NCBI GenBank assembly: GCA_018240435.1
Contig: JAFEFT010000005.1
Location: forward strand, 1-64,000
Direction of reading: 5' to 3'
Source of the DNA: Pseudomonadota bacterium
GTDB lineage: Bacteria; Pseudomonadota; Gammaproteobacteria; Xanthomonadales; Xanthomonadaceae
DNA: 64,000 bases
In this document: piece by piece, positions 29,497 to 39,820 of the stretch
How the letters are laid out: every line of letters begins with the position of its first letter
Numbering within the stretch: position 1 is the first letter of the stretch
Translations under genes and position numbers: made by a program
The notes under the pieces: generated by a model
Told to the model about the DNA's origin: nothing
The model's database searches: none
The model's input: the letters and a program-made list of their open reading frames with translations, nothing else

Positions 29497-31023
29497 ATGG
29501 ATATCTTTCCCACCACGATGCCGCTGTTGAGCCTGCTGATCTGGCTGCCGATCGTCGGCGGTGCGCTTGCCCTGGGCCTGGGCCATCGCCCGTCGGCGAT
29601 GCGCTGGTTTTCCCTGTTCATCGCCGTGGTCGGCGTCGTGCTCGGTGTCGAGCTCTGGCAGGGCTTCCAGATCGGCGGCGCGGCGATGCAGTTCCGCGAG
29701 CTGCACGCGTGGATTCCGACTTACGCCATCAACTACGCGCTGGGCGTGGACGGCATCTCGATCGCGCTGATCGTGCTGACCAAGATCGTCACCGTGCTGG
29801 TGATCGGCGGCGCGTGGAAGTCGGTGACCACGCGCGCGCATCAGTACATGGCATCCATCCTGATCCTCGACGGGGTGATGACCGGCGTGTTCTGCGCGAT
29901 GGACGCGATGCTGTTCTACGTGTTCTTCGAGGCGATGCTGATCCCGATGTTCATCATCATCGGCGTCTGGGGCGGGCCGCGGCGCGTCTACGCCAGCCTG
30001 AAGTTCTTCCTGTACACCTTCCTCGGCTCGATCTTCATGCTGCTCGGGCTGATCTACCTGTACATCAAGTGCGGCAGCTTCGACCTGGCGGTGCTGCGCA
30101 ACGTGCAGTTGACGCTGGGCGAGCAGAGCTGGCTGTTCTTCGCCTTCCTGATCTCGTTCGCGGTCAAGGTGCCGATGGTGCCGGTGCATACCTGGTTGCC
30201 CGACGCCCACGTCGAAGCGCCGACCGGCGGCTCGGTGATCCTGGCGGCGATCATGCTCAAGATCGGCGGGTATGGATTCCTGCGTTTCTCGCTGCCGATC
30301 ACCCCCGATGCCAGTGATCACTGGGCGTGGCTCATCGTGGCGCTGTCGCTGATCGCGATCATCTACATCGGTCTGGTCGCCATCGTCCAGGACGACATGA
30401 AGAAGCTGATCGCCTATTCGTCGGTGGCGCACATGGGCTTCGTCACCCTGGGCATCTTCATCGGCCCGGCGCTGGTGCGCGCATTCGCGCATCCGGCGGC
30501 GGCGCAACTGGGCATGCAGGGCGCGATGGTGCAGATGATCTCGCACGGCTTCATTTCCGGCGCGTTGTTCTCGTGCGTGGGCGTGCTCTACGACCGCCTG
30601 CATACGCGCAAGATCGCCGACTACGGTGGCGTCATCAACGTCATGCCGTGGTTCGGCGGCTTCTTCGTCTTCTTCGCGATGGCCAACTGCGGCCTGCCGG
30701 GCACCTCGGGCTTCGTCGGCGAGTTCATGGTCATCCTCGCCTCGTTCCAGCGCAGCCCGCTGATCGCGCTGGGGGCGGCGGTGACCCTGATCCTCGCCGC
30801 GGCGTTCTCGCTGTGGCTGGTCAAGCGCATCGTGTTCGGCGCGGTCGGCAACGATCGCGTCCGCACCATGTCAGACATCGACCTGCGCGAGGCGCTGGTG
30901 CTCGGCGCGTTCGCCATCGGCGTGCTCATCGTCGGCATCTATCCCAAGCCGTTGACCGACCTGATGGCGCCGGCCGTGGCCCAGCTCAACGTCGACATGG
31001 CCGCCAGCAAGCTGCCGCACTGA
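29497..31023 (+). CDS. nuoM: NADH-quinone oxidoreductase subunit M
   Basis: The 508-aa second antiporter-like subunit. It has MLFYVFFEAMLIPMFIIIGVWGG with the conserved Glu of helix five, KVPMVPVHTWLPDAHVEAPTGGSVILA with the key Lys, and DDMKKLIAYSSVAHMGF. All fourteen expected helices can be drawn. AGGAAG lies about 10 nt before ATG 29497, 28 bp after nuoL. Confidence 0.96.
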   Translation: MDIFPTTMPLLSLLIWLPIVGGALALGLGHRPSAMRWFSLFIAVVGVVLGVELWQGFQIGGAAMQFRELHAWIPTYAINYALGVDGISIALIVLTKIVTVLVIGGAWKSVTTRAHQYMASILILDGVMTGVFCAMDAMLFYVFFEAMLIPMFIIIGVWGGPRRVYASLKFFLYTFLGSIFMLLGLIYLYIKCGSFDLAVLRNVQLTLGEQSWLFFAFLISFAVKVPMVPVHTWLPDAHVEAPTGGSVILAAIMLKIGGYGFLRFSLPITPDASDHWAWLIVALSLIAIIYIGLVAIVQDDMKKLIAYSSVAHMGFVTLGIFIGPALVRAFAHPAAAQLGMQGAMVQMISHGFISGALFSCVGVLYDRLHTRKIADYGGVINVMPWFGGFFVFFAMANCGLPGTSGFVGEFMVILASFQRSPLIALGAAVTLILAAAFSLWLVKRIVFGAVGNDRVRTMSDIDLREALVLGAFAIGVLIVGIYPKPLTDLMAPAVAQLNVDMAASKLPH

Positions 31024-31037
31024 AGGAACCCTGACCC

Positions 31038-32486
31038 ATGCCGACCTTGGCCGACCTGCTGACCCTGCGCCCCGAACTGGCGGTGCTGGCCGGCGCCTGC
31101 CTGTTGCTGCTGATCGACATGTTCGCGCGCGAACGGGCGCGGGCGGCGCTGTCGTGGACGACGATCGCCTCGCTGCTGGCGGCGGCGTGGCTGGTGACGA
31201 AAAACGGCGGCTTCAGCGGCGCGCCGGCGGCGCTGTCGTTCAGCGGCATGTTCGTGCGCGACCTGCCGGGCGACGTGCTCAAGTTCGTGATCTTGCTGGT
31301 CAGCGTGTTCTGCGTCGTGTACGCACGCACCTATCTCGCCGATCGCCGACTGTCGCGCGGCGCGTTCCACATCCTGCTGCTGTTCGCGGTGCTGGGCATG
31401 ATGCTGCTGGTGTCTGCCGGCAGCCTCGTCAGCCTGTACGTCGGTCTCGAACTGCTGGCGCTGTCGTCGTATGCGCTGGTGGCGATCAGCCGCGATTCGG
31501 CGATCAGCTCCGAGGCGGCGATGAAATACTTCGTGCTCGGTTCGCTGGCCTCGGGCATGCTGCTGTACGGCATGTCGATGGTCTACGGCGCCACCGGCTC
31601 GCTCGATCTGGCGACGATCCAGACCTTCGCGCAGGCCGGTCACGACCACGTCATGCTGCTGTTCGGCGTCGCCTTCCTCATCGTCGGCATCGCCTTCAAG
31701 TTCGGTGCCGCGCCGTTCCACATGTGGCTGCCGGACGTCTACCAGGGCGCGCCGACGGCGGTGACGGTGTTCATCGGCTCGGTGCCCAAGCTGGCCGCAT
31801 TCGGGATGGCGTGGCGACTGCTCGCGGTCGGCGTCGGCCCGCTGTGGCCGCAGTGGCAGCCGATGATCGCTTGGCTGGCGGTGCTGTCGCTGGCGGTGGG
31901 CAACGTCATCGCATTGGCGCAGACCAGCCTCAAGCGGATGCTGGCGTATTCGACGATTTCGCATGTCGGGTTTCTCTTTCTCGGCCTGAGCAACGCCCAC
32001 GCCGACGGTTACGCGGCGGCGATGTTCTACGCCATCTCCTACGCGCTGATGGGCGCGGCCGCTTTCGCCAGCTTGCTGGTGCTGTCCGACCGCGGCCACG
32101 ATGCCGATGCCATCGACGACTTGCGCGGGCTCAACGCCCGCCACCCGTGGCTGGCCCTGCTGGTGCTGCTGATCATGGCCTCGCTGGCCGGCGTGCCGCC
32201 GCTGCTGGGCTTCTGGGCCAAGCTGGCGGTGCTGCGCGCGGCGATCGATGCCGGCATGCTGTGGCTGGCGGTGGTCGGCGCGGTGTTCGCGGTGATCGGC
32301 GCGTTCTACTATCTGCGCGTGATCAAGGTGATGTATTTCGACAAGCCCGACGATCAGCCGGTGGCACCGATCCACGCCGATGGCGACCTGCACTGGATGC
32401 TCTCGGTCAACGCCCTGTTGCTGCTCGCGCTCGGGCTGGCGTGGAATCCGATCATGGCCTGGTGCATGCAGGCGTTCGGGGCCTGA
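31038..32486 (+). CDS. nuoN: NADH-quinone oxidoreductase subunit N
   Basis: The third antiporter-like subunit (482 aa) closes the operon. Landmarks are SLYVGLELLALSSYALVAI with the helix-five Glu, FKFGAAPFHMWLPDVYQGAPTAVTVFIGS, and SLKRMLAYSTISHVGFLFLGL. AAGGAA precedes ATG 31038. The gene converges on the GGDEF protein gene with a 41-bp gap and no clear terminator hairpin. Confidence 0.96.
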   Translation: MPTLADLLTLRPELAVLAGACLLLLIDMFARERARAALSWTTIASLLAAAWLVTKNGGFSGAPAALSFSGMFVRDLPGDVLKFVILLVSVFCVVYARTYLADRRLSRGAFHILLLFAVLGMMLLVSAGSLVSLYVGLELLALSSYALVAISRDSAISSEAAMKYFVLGSLASGMLLYGMSMVYGATGSLDLATIQTFAQAGHDHVMLLFGVAFLIVGIAFKFGAAPFHMWLPDVYQGAPTAVTVFIGSVPKLAAFGMAWRLLAVGVGPLWPQWQPMIAWLAVLSLAVGNVIALAQTSLKRMLAYSTISHVGFLFLGLSNAHADGYAAAMFYAISYALMGAAAFASLLVLSDRGHDADAIDDLRGLNARHPWLALLVLLIMASLAGVPPLLGFWAKLAVLRAAIDAGMLWLAVVGAVFAVIGAFYYLRVIKVMYFDKPDDQPVAPIHADGDLHWMLSVNALLLLALGLAWNPIMAWCMQAFGA

Positions 32487-32527
32487 CGGCGAGCGGTGGT
32501 CGTCTGCCGGCACCTGCGGTCAACACC

Positions 32528-34321
32528 TCAGCCTTGCCGTCGTTCCGGTATCCCCGGTGGCGGCCCGGACTGGGACAGGCCGTGCCGGATCACGCGATCG
32601 CGACCGTGGCGTTTGGCTTCATACAACGCACTGTCGGCCTGTGCCAGCAGCAGGGTCAGGTCGTAGCCAGCGGCGCGCGCCGAGGCGATACCGAAGCTGG
32701 CGGTCACCGGAAATTCCGGCCCGCCCGGCGAACCCTGCAATGCCGCGATCTGCGCCCGCATCGCCTCGGCGATGTCGGCGGCGCGTTCGGGAATGGTGTC
32801 GGGCAGCAGAATGCCGAACTCCTCGCCACCCAGCCGGCCGAAGATGTCCACCGAGCGCAGGTGCCGCTGGCAGGCGGTGACTGCGGCCTTGAGGGCGAAG
32901 TCGCCGGCGGCGTGGCCGTGGCTGTCGTTGATTTGCTTGAAGTGATCCAGATCGATGGCGACCAGGCTGGCTTCGCGCAGTGATTTGCGGCAATACCGCA
33001 GTTCCGCTTCGGCGCACTCGATGAAGTACTGGCGATTGTGGATCTCGGTCAGGCCATCGCGGCGCGCCAGTTTCTGGAACTTCAACTGCGAGCGCCGCGT
33101 GCGGTAGGCATACAGGCCGAGCGAGGCGAGCACCACCACCAGCAGGGCGATGCCCAGGCGCACCGCCAGCAGGTTCCTGGCATCGACGGTGCGCTTGAGC
33201 TTGAGCACCTGGTTCTGCTGGGTGAGGGCGGCGATCTGCGCCTTGCGTTGCTGCACCTGCTGGCGAACCTGCTGAAAGGCCAGCGCACGCGCGCTGACGT
33301 CGCTGAGATAACCCTTGTCGGCGGCGGCGTACTGTTCGAACCAGTTCAACGCGCCGCGGCTGTCGCCTCGTTGCTTGGCAACCTGATAGAGCACGTCGAA
33401 CGCATCGACCAGACCGGAGGTGATCTGGCCGGGAATCCGTTCGCGGGTTGCGGCGAGAGCCAGAGTTTGCGCGGCGTCGAATTCGCCGAGGGCGAGATGG
33501 CTTTTGGCGAGTACGGCATCGAAATTCGAGGTCAACTCGGCATACCGTGTTGCCCGCGCTTCGTCGCGGTGGCGAGCGAGCAGGGCAAGCGCATCGCCGG
33601 GTCGCTGCAAGGCCAGGTAAACCTGCGCGGCATTGATGCGAATCAAGTTGGCGTAGATGGGCTCTCGTGCCTTCGTGCAGGCATCGACGCCGGCTTGCAG
33701 ACTGCCGAGAAAATCAGCGTATCGAGATGCGTGGTAGAACCCGCGCAGACGATGCATCAAACCCTTGCAAATGACATGCGGATCGCTGGCCTGTGCCAGC
33801 AACTGGCTGGCATAGTCGATCCCGAGGTCGAACTGGCCGGCCGATATGTACATCTCCGAAGCCACGCCGATGGCCTGCTGGCGTGCCTCGGGCTCGGCGT
33901 TCGGCAGCGCCTCGATGACTTGTTGCATGCGCGCGTAGGCGGGCTCGAAGCGACGGCCGATTTCGAACACGTTGACCAAGGTCACGTTGGCCCGCAGGCG
34001 CACGGTGGGATCGCTGGCGCCGTTGGCCAGCGTCGTCAATGCGGCAACGGCGGCGGCGAAATCGCTGCGATAGGCGAATTCCCAACCGCGCAAATAGGCG
34101 AGCATTTCGCGCTGGCGTTCGTTCAGCCGCGCAGGTTGGCGTTCGATCTGATCGAGCAATGCGACGAAGGCGCCGTTGTCGGATGACTTGATGGAATCGG
34201 CGTGACGCAGTTGCGCATCGGCCTCCGTGGCGCGGGAGTGAACTTCGGCCGTTGCCGCGTTCACCGCGACCGGCATGCCGGCAAGAACGAAGACCGCAAC
34301 GGCGACTCGGCGCAGTAACAT
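32528..34321 (-). CDS. TPR-GGDEF diguanylate cyclase, membrane bound
   Basis: A 597-aa enzyme expected to make cyclic di-GMP. A signal-anchor (VAVAVFVLAGMPVAVNA) leads to a periplasmic helical-repeat region of about 350 residues with TPR-like pairs, then a short coiled stretch (QQVRQQVQQRKAQIAALTQQ), a membrane helix (LLAVRLGIALLVVVLASLGLYAY) near residue 395, and a GGDEF domain. The active site reads RLGGEEF, and RSVD five residues before it is a proper inhibitory I-site, so product feedback is likely. The upstream small acidic peptide gene ends 20 bp before its start and is probably co-transcribed. Confidence 0.9.
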   Translation of the reverse strand: MLLRRVAVAVFVLAGMPVAVNAATAEVHSRATEADAQLRHADSIKSSDNGAFVALLDQIERQPARLNERQREMLAYLRGWEFAYRSDFAAAVAALTTLANGASDPTVRLRANVTLVNVFEIGRRFEPAYARMQQVIEALPNAEPEARQQAIGVASEMYISAGQFDLGIDYASQLLAQASDPHVICKGLMHRLRGFYHASRYADFLGSLQAGVDACTKAREPIYANLIRINAAQVYLALQRPGDALALLARHRDEARATRYAELTSNFDAVLAKSHLALGEFDAAQTLALAATRERIPGQITSGLVDAFDVLYQVAKQRGDSRGALNWFEQYAAADKGYLSDVSARALAFQQVRQQVQQRKAQIAALTQQNQVLKLKRTVDARNLLAVRLGIALLVVVLASLGLYAYRTRRSQLKFQKLARRDGLTEIHNRQYFIECAEAELRYCRKSLREASLVAIDLDHFKQINDSHGHAAGDFALKAAVTACQRHLRSVDIFGRLGGEEFGILLPDTIPERAADIAEAMRAQIAALQGSPGGPEFPVTASFGIASARAAGYDLTLLLAQADSALYEAKRHGRDRVIRHGLSQSGPPPGIPERRQG

Positions 34322-34341
34322 GCCGGGGCCGTGGGCCGCAG

Positions 34342-34620
34342 TCAGGTGGCTGCGGCGACCGCTGCGCCGGTGCCGATCTCGTCTTCGTGCTCGGGCGCGT
34401 CCTCGTCCTCGTCGTCGTCATGCTTTTCGAGGGCGCAACAAATGATCGGCATTGCGCCAACGAGCTGTTCCAGCGTCCGCCGATCGCCGCCGGCAAGCGC
34501 CGCGCGCGCCGGCGATGAAAGCATCAGGCCACCGCCGACGGTAGTACCGTCGATGAGCGCCGCATGACGCATCGAGGCATCGGCTCCGACGCATTCCAGA
34601 AAAGCGATGAGGCTGGACAT
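34342..34620 (-). CDS. Small Nif11-like protein with vicinal Cys and acidic tail
   Basis: A 92-aa protein of unknown function. ATG 34620 follows AGGGGAA with about 5-nt spacing, a strong ribosome-binding site. The N terminus MSSLIAFLECVGADASMRHA resembles the start of Nif11-type helical proteins and RiPP leaders. The middle holds an LxGGDRRTLEQLVGA helix, then a vicinal cysteine pair (PIICCAL), then a strongly acidic run (EKHDDDEDEDAPEHEDE). I recall similar CC-acidic small proteins in xanthomonads. It sits between a hybrid histidine kinase and a GGDEF gene on the same strand. Whether it is processed is unknown. Confidence 0.6.
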   Translation of the reverse strand: MSSLIAFLECVGADASMRHAALIDGTTVGGGLMLSSPARAALAGGDRRTLEQLVGAMPIICCALEKHDDDEDEDAPEHEDEIGTGAAVAAAT

Positions 34621-34787
34621 GGCATTCCCCTGGATGATGAAGAACTTCGAGCGTGAACCACCCCAGTTCCGAGGTGGGCAAACGTGCAGCCATCCTGCGG
34701 CCGACGGCCGTGTGATACTGCGCCAATCCCTGGGGGTCGGCAATGATCTTGCACCGACGCACCTCCGCGCCGTTGCAATCCCGGTTT

Positions 34788-36791
34788 TCAATCCTCGTTC
34801 CGCAGCCGGCGCTGCACGGCGGCGGCCAGTTGCTCGCGGCGGAACGGCTTGCGCAGCAGTTCGAATCGTGCCGGCGTCGCCGGTCGCATGCGCGCCTGGC
34901 TGTCGTCATAGCCGGAGGTGAGCAACACCGGCAGGTCCGGCCGCTGCTGGCGAGCGACGGCGGCGAGCTCATGGCCGTCCATGCCGCTGCCGAGCATCAC
35001 GTCGCTGAACAGCAGGTCGATGTCCGGATGTTCGGCCAACTGCGTCAGCGCTTGTTCGGCGTTGGCGCAGGTGTGCACGCGATAACCCAGCGAACGCAGG
35101 AAGCCGGCGGATATGTCGCGCACCGCCGGCTCGTCTTCGACGACGAGGATGGTCTCGCCGGCACCGTTGCCGATGCGCGCGGCGCTGGTGTTGGCGGCGG
35201 TCGCCGCCGCCGTGCGCGCCACCGGCAGCAGCAGATCGACCCGGGTGCCGTAGCCCAGCTCGCTGTCGAAGCGCAGCAGGCCGCCGCTCTGGCGCACGAA
35301 CCCGTACACCATGCTCAGGCCCAGGCCGCTGCCGCGCCCGCTCTCCTTGGTGGTGAAGAAGGGCTCGACGGCGCGCGCCAGGGTCTCGGGTGTCATGCCG
35401 TGGCCGGTGTCGGCGACCGCGATCAGCACGTAGCGACCGGGCGGGAGCTCGGCGCCCGGCTCGTCGTCGGGCAGCGTCCGCGCCTGTGCCGACAGCGTCA
35501 GTTCGCCGCCGCGCGGCATCGCGTCGCGGGCATTGATGGCAAGGTTGACCAGGGCGGTATCCAGTTGCACCGGATCGGCCCAGGCCGCCGGCAAATCAGG
35601 CTCGCATTGGACCTGGATGCGCACCGACTCGCCGAGTGTGCGCGCGAGCATGCGCTCGAGTTCGACCAGCATCGCCACCACGTCGACCGCCTGCGGGTTG
35701 AGCCGCTGCCGCCGCGCGAACGCCAGCAGCTTGCTGGTCAGTTCGGCGCCTCGCGCCACCGAGCGCAGCGCGCTGGCGATCAATTCGCTGGCGCCAGTCT
35801 CGGCCGGGTATTCGAGCTCGAGCAACTGCAGGCTGCCCGACATCACCGTCAACAGGTTGTTGAAGTCATGGGCGATGCCGCCGGTGAGCTGTCCGATCGC
35901 TTCGAGCTGCTGGGCGTGGACGAGCTGTTCTTCGCTGCGCCGGCGTTGCAGCAAGGTCGCCAGCAGGTGCGCCACCGATTGCAGCACATGCAAGGTGTCG
36001 TGGTCGAAGCGGTGCGGGATGGCCGCCATTGCCACCAATGCGCCCATCGGTTGCTCGCGGTCGAGCAGGGGCACCACCACGCCGCCGCGTTCGGCGCTGC
36101 CGCCGGCCATCAACAGGCTGCCGGCCAGCGCCGGGCCGGCCTCGCCGATCGCCAGCGGGTTGCCGCGCGAGAGCGCCTGCCAGGCCTGGCTGTGCGGCTC
36201 GGCCAGGTCGCTGGCGATCCGCTCCCACTCGTCGGGCAGCCCGGAGGCGGCGCGCACCTCGATGCCGCCGCCGGCGCGGGTCATCGCCAGCACCACCGAC
36301 TGCACCTGCAACTGTTCGGCCAGCAGGCTGGGAATGGCCTGGATCACGCTCTCGCTGTCGGATGATTCCACCGCCAGTTGGCCCACCCGTGCCAGCAGCG
36401 CGTCGTAACGCGCGCGCAGCAGCGATTGCTGGACGCGCCGGGATTCGGAAACGTCGCGGATCGAGGCCAGAAATCGCGTTCCGCTCTCGCTGTCGAAGGG
36501 GCTGAGCGCGATCTCGACCGGAAAGCGGCTGCCGTCGAGCCGTTGTCCGGTCAGCGATTGCTCGGTGTCGCCCATCGGCCGAATCCGCGGCCGCGCCATG
36601 TAGCCGGCGGCGTGATGGCGATGCCGCTCGCGCGCATCGTCGGGCACCAGCGCCTCCACCGGCAGGCCGTCCAGACCATCGGGCGGATATCCGAACAGCG
36701 TCTCGGCGCGGGCGTTGGCGGCGACGATCCGGCCGTCGCGATCGACCACCACGAGGGCATCGGGAATGCTGTCGAACAGGGAGGAAAACAC
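34788..36791 (-). CDS. Hybrid sensor histidine kinase (PAS-GAF-HisKA-HATPase-REC)
   Basis: A 667-aa, apparently cytosolic signalling kinase. Residues 1-120 form a PAS domain (DSIPDALVVVDRDGRIVAANARAE, ETLFGYPPDGL), residues 130-285 a GAF-like domain, then a dimerisation helix with the phospho-accepting His in GGIAHDFNNLL. The ATP-binding domain has NLAINARDAMP (N box), VADTGHGMT (G1), FFTTKESGRGSGLGLSMVYG (F and G2). A C-terminal receiver has EDEP and the phospho-Asp in LLFSDVMLG. There are no membrane helices. It starts with GTG 36791, 7 bp after the upstream response regulator, so the two form an operon. Confidence 0.9.
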   Translation of the reverse strand: MFSSLFDSIPDALVVVDRDGRIVAANARAETLFGYPPDGLDGLPVEALVPDDARERHRHHAAGYMARPRIRPMGDTEQSLTGQRLDGSRFPVEIALSPFDSESGTRFLASIRDVSESRRVQQSLLRARYDALLARVGQLAVESSDSESVIQAIPSLLAEQLQVQSVVLAMTRAGGGIEVRAASGLPDEWERIASDLAEPHSQAWQALSRGNPLAIGEAGPALAGSLLMAGGSAERGGVVVPLLDREQPMGALVAMAAIPHRFDHDTLHVLQSVAHLLATLLQRRRSEEQLVHAQQLEAIGQLTGGIAHDFNNLLTVMSGSLQLLELEYPAETGASELIASALRSVARGAELTSKLLAFARRQRLNPQAVDVVAMLVELERMLARTLGESVRIQVQCEPDLPAAWADPVQLDTALVNLAINARDAMPRGGELTLSAQARTLPDDEPGAELPPGRYVLIAVADTGHGMTPETLARAVEPFFTTKESGRGSGLGLSMVYGFVRQSGGLLRFDSELGYGTRVDLLLPVARTAAATAANTSAARIGNGAGETILVVEDEPAVRDISAGFLRSLGYRVHTCANAEQALTQLAEHPDIDLLFSDVMLGSGMDGHELAAVARQQRPDLPVLLTSGYDDSQARMRPATPARFELLRKPFRREQLAAAVQRRLRNED

Positions 36792-36798
36792 GCGCCAG

Positions 36799-37542
36799 TC
36801 AGTCCGTTCGTACCGTCGACGCCAGGCGGTAACCGACGCCGCGGATCGACTGGATCAAGCGCGGCCGTGCCGGATCGGCCTCGATCTTGCGCCGCAGCCG
36901 CCCGATCTGGACGTCGATGGCGCGGTCGAACGGGCCGGCATCGCGGCCGTGCAGGGCGTTCATCAGCTCGTCGCGGCTGAGCACCTGTTGCGGCCGTCGC
37001 AACAGCGTTTGCAACAATTCGAACTCGCCGTGGGTGAGATCGACGTCGCGGCCGTCGCGATCGATCAGGCGACGCGCGCCCGGGTCCAGCGACAGGCCGT
37101 CGAACTGCAAGCACGCCGCTGGCGCCGGCGGCGCCGCCGATACGCGTTCGCCGCTGCGGCGCAGCACCGAGCGGATGCGCGCCAGCAGTTCGCGCAGGTC
37201 GAACGGCTTGGCGACGTAGTCGTCGGCGCCCAGCTCCAGCCCGACGACGCGCTCGACCGCCTCGCCGCGGCCGCTGACCACGATCACCGGCACCTGCCAT
37301 TGCCCCTGCAGCAGGCGCAGCAATTGCAGGCCATCTTCGTCGGGCAGGCCCAGATCGAGCAACACCAGCGCCACCGAGGCGCGCTCGGCGAAGGCGCGCA
37401 CCTGCGCGCCGCTGGCGGCCGTGCTCACGCGCAGGCCGTTGCCGCCCAGGTAACGGGCGAGCAGCTGCGCGATCTGCGGATCGTCCTCGACGACCAACAC
37501 GTGCGGATGCGGGGCGGGGAGGGCTGCGGCGTCCAACGGCAT
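36799..37542 (-). CDS. OmpR/PhoB-family response regulator
   Basis: A 247-aa DNA-binding response regulator. The receiver domain has the acidic pair Glu19-Asp20/Asp21 (VVEDDP), phospho-acceptor Asp63 ([11 protein letters not shown]) and Lys112 (AKPFD). The C-terminal winged helix has [26 protein letters not shown], then [16 protein letters not shown] and IRGVGYRL, typical of the OmpR class. Its gene is immediately followed by the hybrid histidine kinase and is divergent from the cco operon, whose FNR site is about 90 bp away. Confidence 0.93.
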   Translation of the reverse strand: MPLDAAALPAPHPHVLVVEDDPQIAQLLARYLGGNGLRVSTAASGAQVRAFAERASVALVLLDLGLPDEDGLQLLRLLQGQWQVPVIVVSGRGEAVERVVGLELGADDYVAKPFDLRELLARIRSVLRRSGERVSAAPPAPAACLQFDGLSLDPGARRLIDRDGRDVDLTHGEFELLQTLLRRPQQVLSRDELMNALHGRDAGPFDRAIDVQIGRLRRKIEADPARPRLIQSIRGVGYRLASTVRTD

Positions 37543-37629
37543 CGGCGATTCTCGCGACCGGTGCGCGAAGCGTAACAGCGCGGCTTGCGCGCTGCACGAG
37601 GCACCCGAGGCACCGCGATGGCGTTGCCA

Positions 37630-37643
37630 TTGACTCAGGTCAA
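37630..37643. promoter_or_regulatory. FNR/Anr box upstream of ccoN
   Basis: TTGACTCAGGTCAA is a perfect TTGAC-N4-GTCAA palindrome. Its centre at 37636.5 predicts a class II start site near 37678, and CATCAT (4 of 6 for a -10) lies exactly at 37666-37671. ccoN begins 68 bp further on. cbb3 operons are classic FNR/Anr targets. Confidence 0.85.
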
Positions 37644-37745
37644 GTCAATCCCGGCCGGTCATCGGCATCATGGCGCGCCGGCCCGCGGGGAGTGGGGCGG
37701 CGTTCGCGACAAGATCGCCGTTCCGCGCATGCACCGGACCCTGCC

Positions 37746-39191
37746 ATGAGCCCAGCCATGACTGCCGACACCTACAACGACAAGGTCGTCCGCCAGTTCA
37801 CCATCGCCACCGTGTTGTGGGGCGTGGTGGGCATGACGGTCGGCCTGTGGATCGCCGCCGAGTTGTACTGGCCCTCGCTCAACATGGGCATTCCGTGGTT
37901 GAGTTACGGCCGGCTGCGGCCGCTGCACACCAACGCGGTGATCTTCGCCTTCGGCGGCTGCGGGCTGATGGGCACCAGCCTGTACATCGTCCAGCGCACC
38001 TGCCATGTGCGGCTGCTCTCCGACCGGCTGGCAGCATTCGTGTTCTGGGGCTGGCAGGCGGTGATCGTCGCCGTTGCCATCACCTTGCCGCTGGGCATCA
38101 CCCAGAGCAAGGAATACGCCGAGCCCGAGTGGCCGATCGACCTGCTGATCACCGCGGTCTGGGTGGCCTATGCGGTGCTGTTCCTGGGCACCATCGCCCG
38201 CCGCAAGGTCAAGCACATCTACGTCGCCAACTGGTTCTACGCCAGTTTCATCATCGCCATCGCGCTGTTGCACCTGGTCAACAATGCCGCCGTGCCGGTG
38301 ACCTGGACCAAGTCGTATTCGGCCTACACCGGCGCGGTGGATGCGATGGTGCAGTGGTGGTATGGCCACAACGCGGTCGGCTTTTTCCTGACCGCGGGCT
38401 TTCTCGGGATGATGTACTACTTCGTGCCCAAGCAGGCGCAGCGACCGGTGTATTCGTACCGGCTGTCGATCGTCCACTTCTGGGCGCTGATCGCGGTCTA
38501 CATGTGGGCCGGCCCGCACCATCTGATGTTCACCGCGCTGCCGGACTGGGCGCAATCGGTGGGCATGGTGTTCTCGCTGATCCTGCTGGCGCCGAGCTGG
38601 GGCGGGGCGATCAACGGCATCCTCACGCTGTCGGGCGTCTGGTACAAGCTGCGCACCGATCCGATCCTGAAATTCCTCGTCGTCGCCATCTCGTTCTACA
38701 TGATGTCGACCTTCGAGGGGCCGATGATGTCGATCAAGACGGTCAACTCGTTGTCGCACTACACCGACTGGACGATCGGCCATGTCCACGCCGGCGCCCT
38801 GGGCTGGGTGGCGATGATCACCATCGGCTCGGTGTACGCGATGCTGCCGCGCATGCTCGGGCAGCAGCAGATGGCCTCGATCCGCGCCATCGACCTGCAC
38901 TTCTGGCTGCATACGCTGGGTGTGGTGCTGTACATCAGCGCGATGTGGATCTCCGGCGTCACCCAGGGCCTGATGTGGCGCGCCACCAACCCCGATGGCA
39001 CGCTGACCTACAGCTTCGTCGAGGGCCTGAACGCGACTTACCCGTATTACCTGGGCCGTTTCGCCGGCGGCGCGCTGTGCCTGTCGGGGATGCTGGTGAT
39101 GGCCTGGAACACCTTCAAGACCTGGCAGCGCGCGCCCGAGTCGTGCGCGGTGCCGGTGCTCGCCCCGGACCTTGCGTCCGCCCGCGCCTGA
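37746..39191 (+). CDS. ccoN: cbb3-type cytochrome c oxidase subunit I
   Basis: Catalytic subunit of the high-affinity cbb3 oxidase. The 481-aa, twelve-helix protein holds heme b, heme b3 and CuB. His ligands are visible in [20 protein letters not shown] (low-spin heme), [26 protein letters not shown] (CuB His, cross-linked Tyr region), [17 protein letters not shown] (paired CuB His) and [15 protein letters not shown] (heme b3). ATG 37746 and ATG 37758 are both possible. It heads ccoNOQP behind an FNR box. Confidence 0.96.
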   Translation: MSPAMTADTYNDKVVRQFTIATVLWGVVGMTVGLWIAAELYWPSLNMGIPWLSYGRLRPLHTNAVIFAFGGCGLMGTSLYIVQRTCHVRLLSDRLAAFVFWGWQAVIVAVAITLPLGITQSKEYAEPEWPIDLLITAVWVAYAVLFLGTIARRKVKHIYVANWFYASFIIAIALLHLVNNAAVPVTWTKSYSAYTGAVDAMVQWWYGHNAVGFFLTAGFLGMMYYFVPKQAQRPVYSYRLSIVHFWALIAVYMWAGPHHLMFTALPDWAQSVGMVFSLILLAPSWGGAINGILTLSGVWYKLRTDPILKFLVVAISFYMMSTFEGPMMSIKTVNSLSHYTDWTIGHVHAGALGWVAMITIGSVYAMLPRMLGQQQMASIRAIDLHFWLHTLGVVLYISAMWISGVTQGLMWRATNPDGTLTYSFVEGLNATYPYYLGRFAGGALCLSGMLVMAWNTFKTWQRAPESCAVPVLAPDLASARA

Positions 39192-39201
39192 GGCCGCTGC
39201 C

Positions 39202-39819
39202 ATGAGTGACCATCCCCACGCCAAGGTCGAGACCAACGTCGGCCTGCTCGCGGTGCTGATCGCGGTCGCGATCTCGTTCGGCGGCCTGGCCGAGATCGTG
39301 CCGCTGATGTACCAGTCCGAAACCATCAAGCCGCTGCCGGGCGTCAAGCCGTGGCCGGCGCTGGAACTGGCCGGGCGCGACGTCTACGTGCGCGAGGGCT
39401 GCTACGGCTGCCACTCGCAGATGGTGCGCACCCTGCGCTTCGAGACCGAACGCTACGGCCATTACTCGCTGGCCGGCGAATCGGTGTACGACCGTCCGTT
39501 CCAGTGGGGCTCCAAGCGCACCGGCCCGGATCTGGCGCGTGTCGGCGGCCGCTATTCGGACGATTGGCACCGCGCCCATCTGATGAATCCGCGCGATGTC
39601 GTGCCCGAATCGAACATGCCGGCCTTCCCCTGGCTGGCGAGCACGCCGGTCGATGGCGATCTGGTCACCCGCAAGCTCAAGACGCTCAAGTCGATGGGCG
39701 ATCCGTATACCGATGCCGATATCCGCGGCGCGGCGGCAGCAGTGGCGGGGAAGACCGAAATGGACGCGCTGATCGCCTACCTGCAGGATCTGGGGCGGCA
39801 CGCGCCGAGGGGGGACTGA
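39202..39819 (+). CDS. ccoO: cbb3-type cytochrome c oxidase subunit II (mono-heme)
   Basis: A 205-aa membrane-anchored c-type cytochrome that passes electrons to CcoN. One N-terminal helix ([20 protein letters not shown]) is followed by heme-binding CYGCH at Cys67, Cys70, His71, and the distal Met region [30 protein letters not shown] is a family hallmark. It lies 10 bp after ccoN. Confidence 0.96.
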   Translation: MSDHPHAKVETNVGLLAVLIAVAISFGGLAEIVPLMYQSETIKPLPGVKPWPALELAGRDVYVREGCYGCHSQMVRTLRFETERYGHYSLAGESVYDRPFQWGSKRTGPDLARVGGRYSDDWHRAHLMNPRDVVPESNMPAFPWLASTPVDGDLVTRKLKTLKSMGDPYTDADIRGAAAAVAGKTEMDALIAYLQDLGRHAPRGD

Positions 39820-39820
39820 C

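Noticed and set aside
34743-36365. A 540-codon plus-strand frame opposite the histidine kinase
   Set aside because: The minus strand encodes an unmistakable PAS-GAF-HisKA-HATPase-REC kinase.
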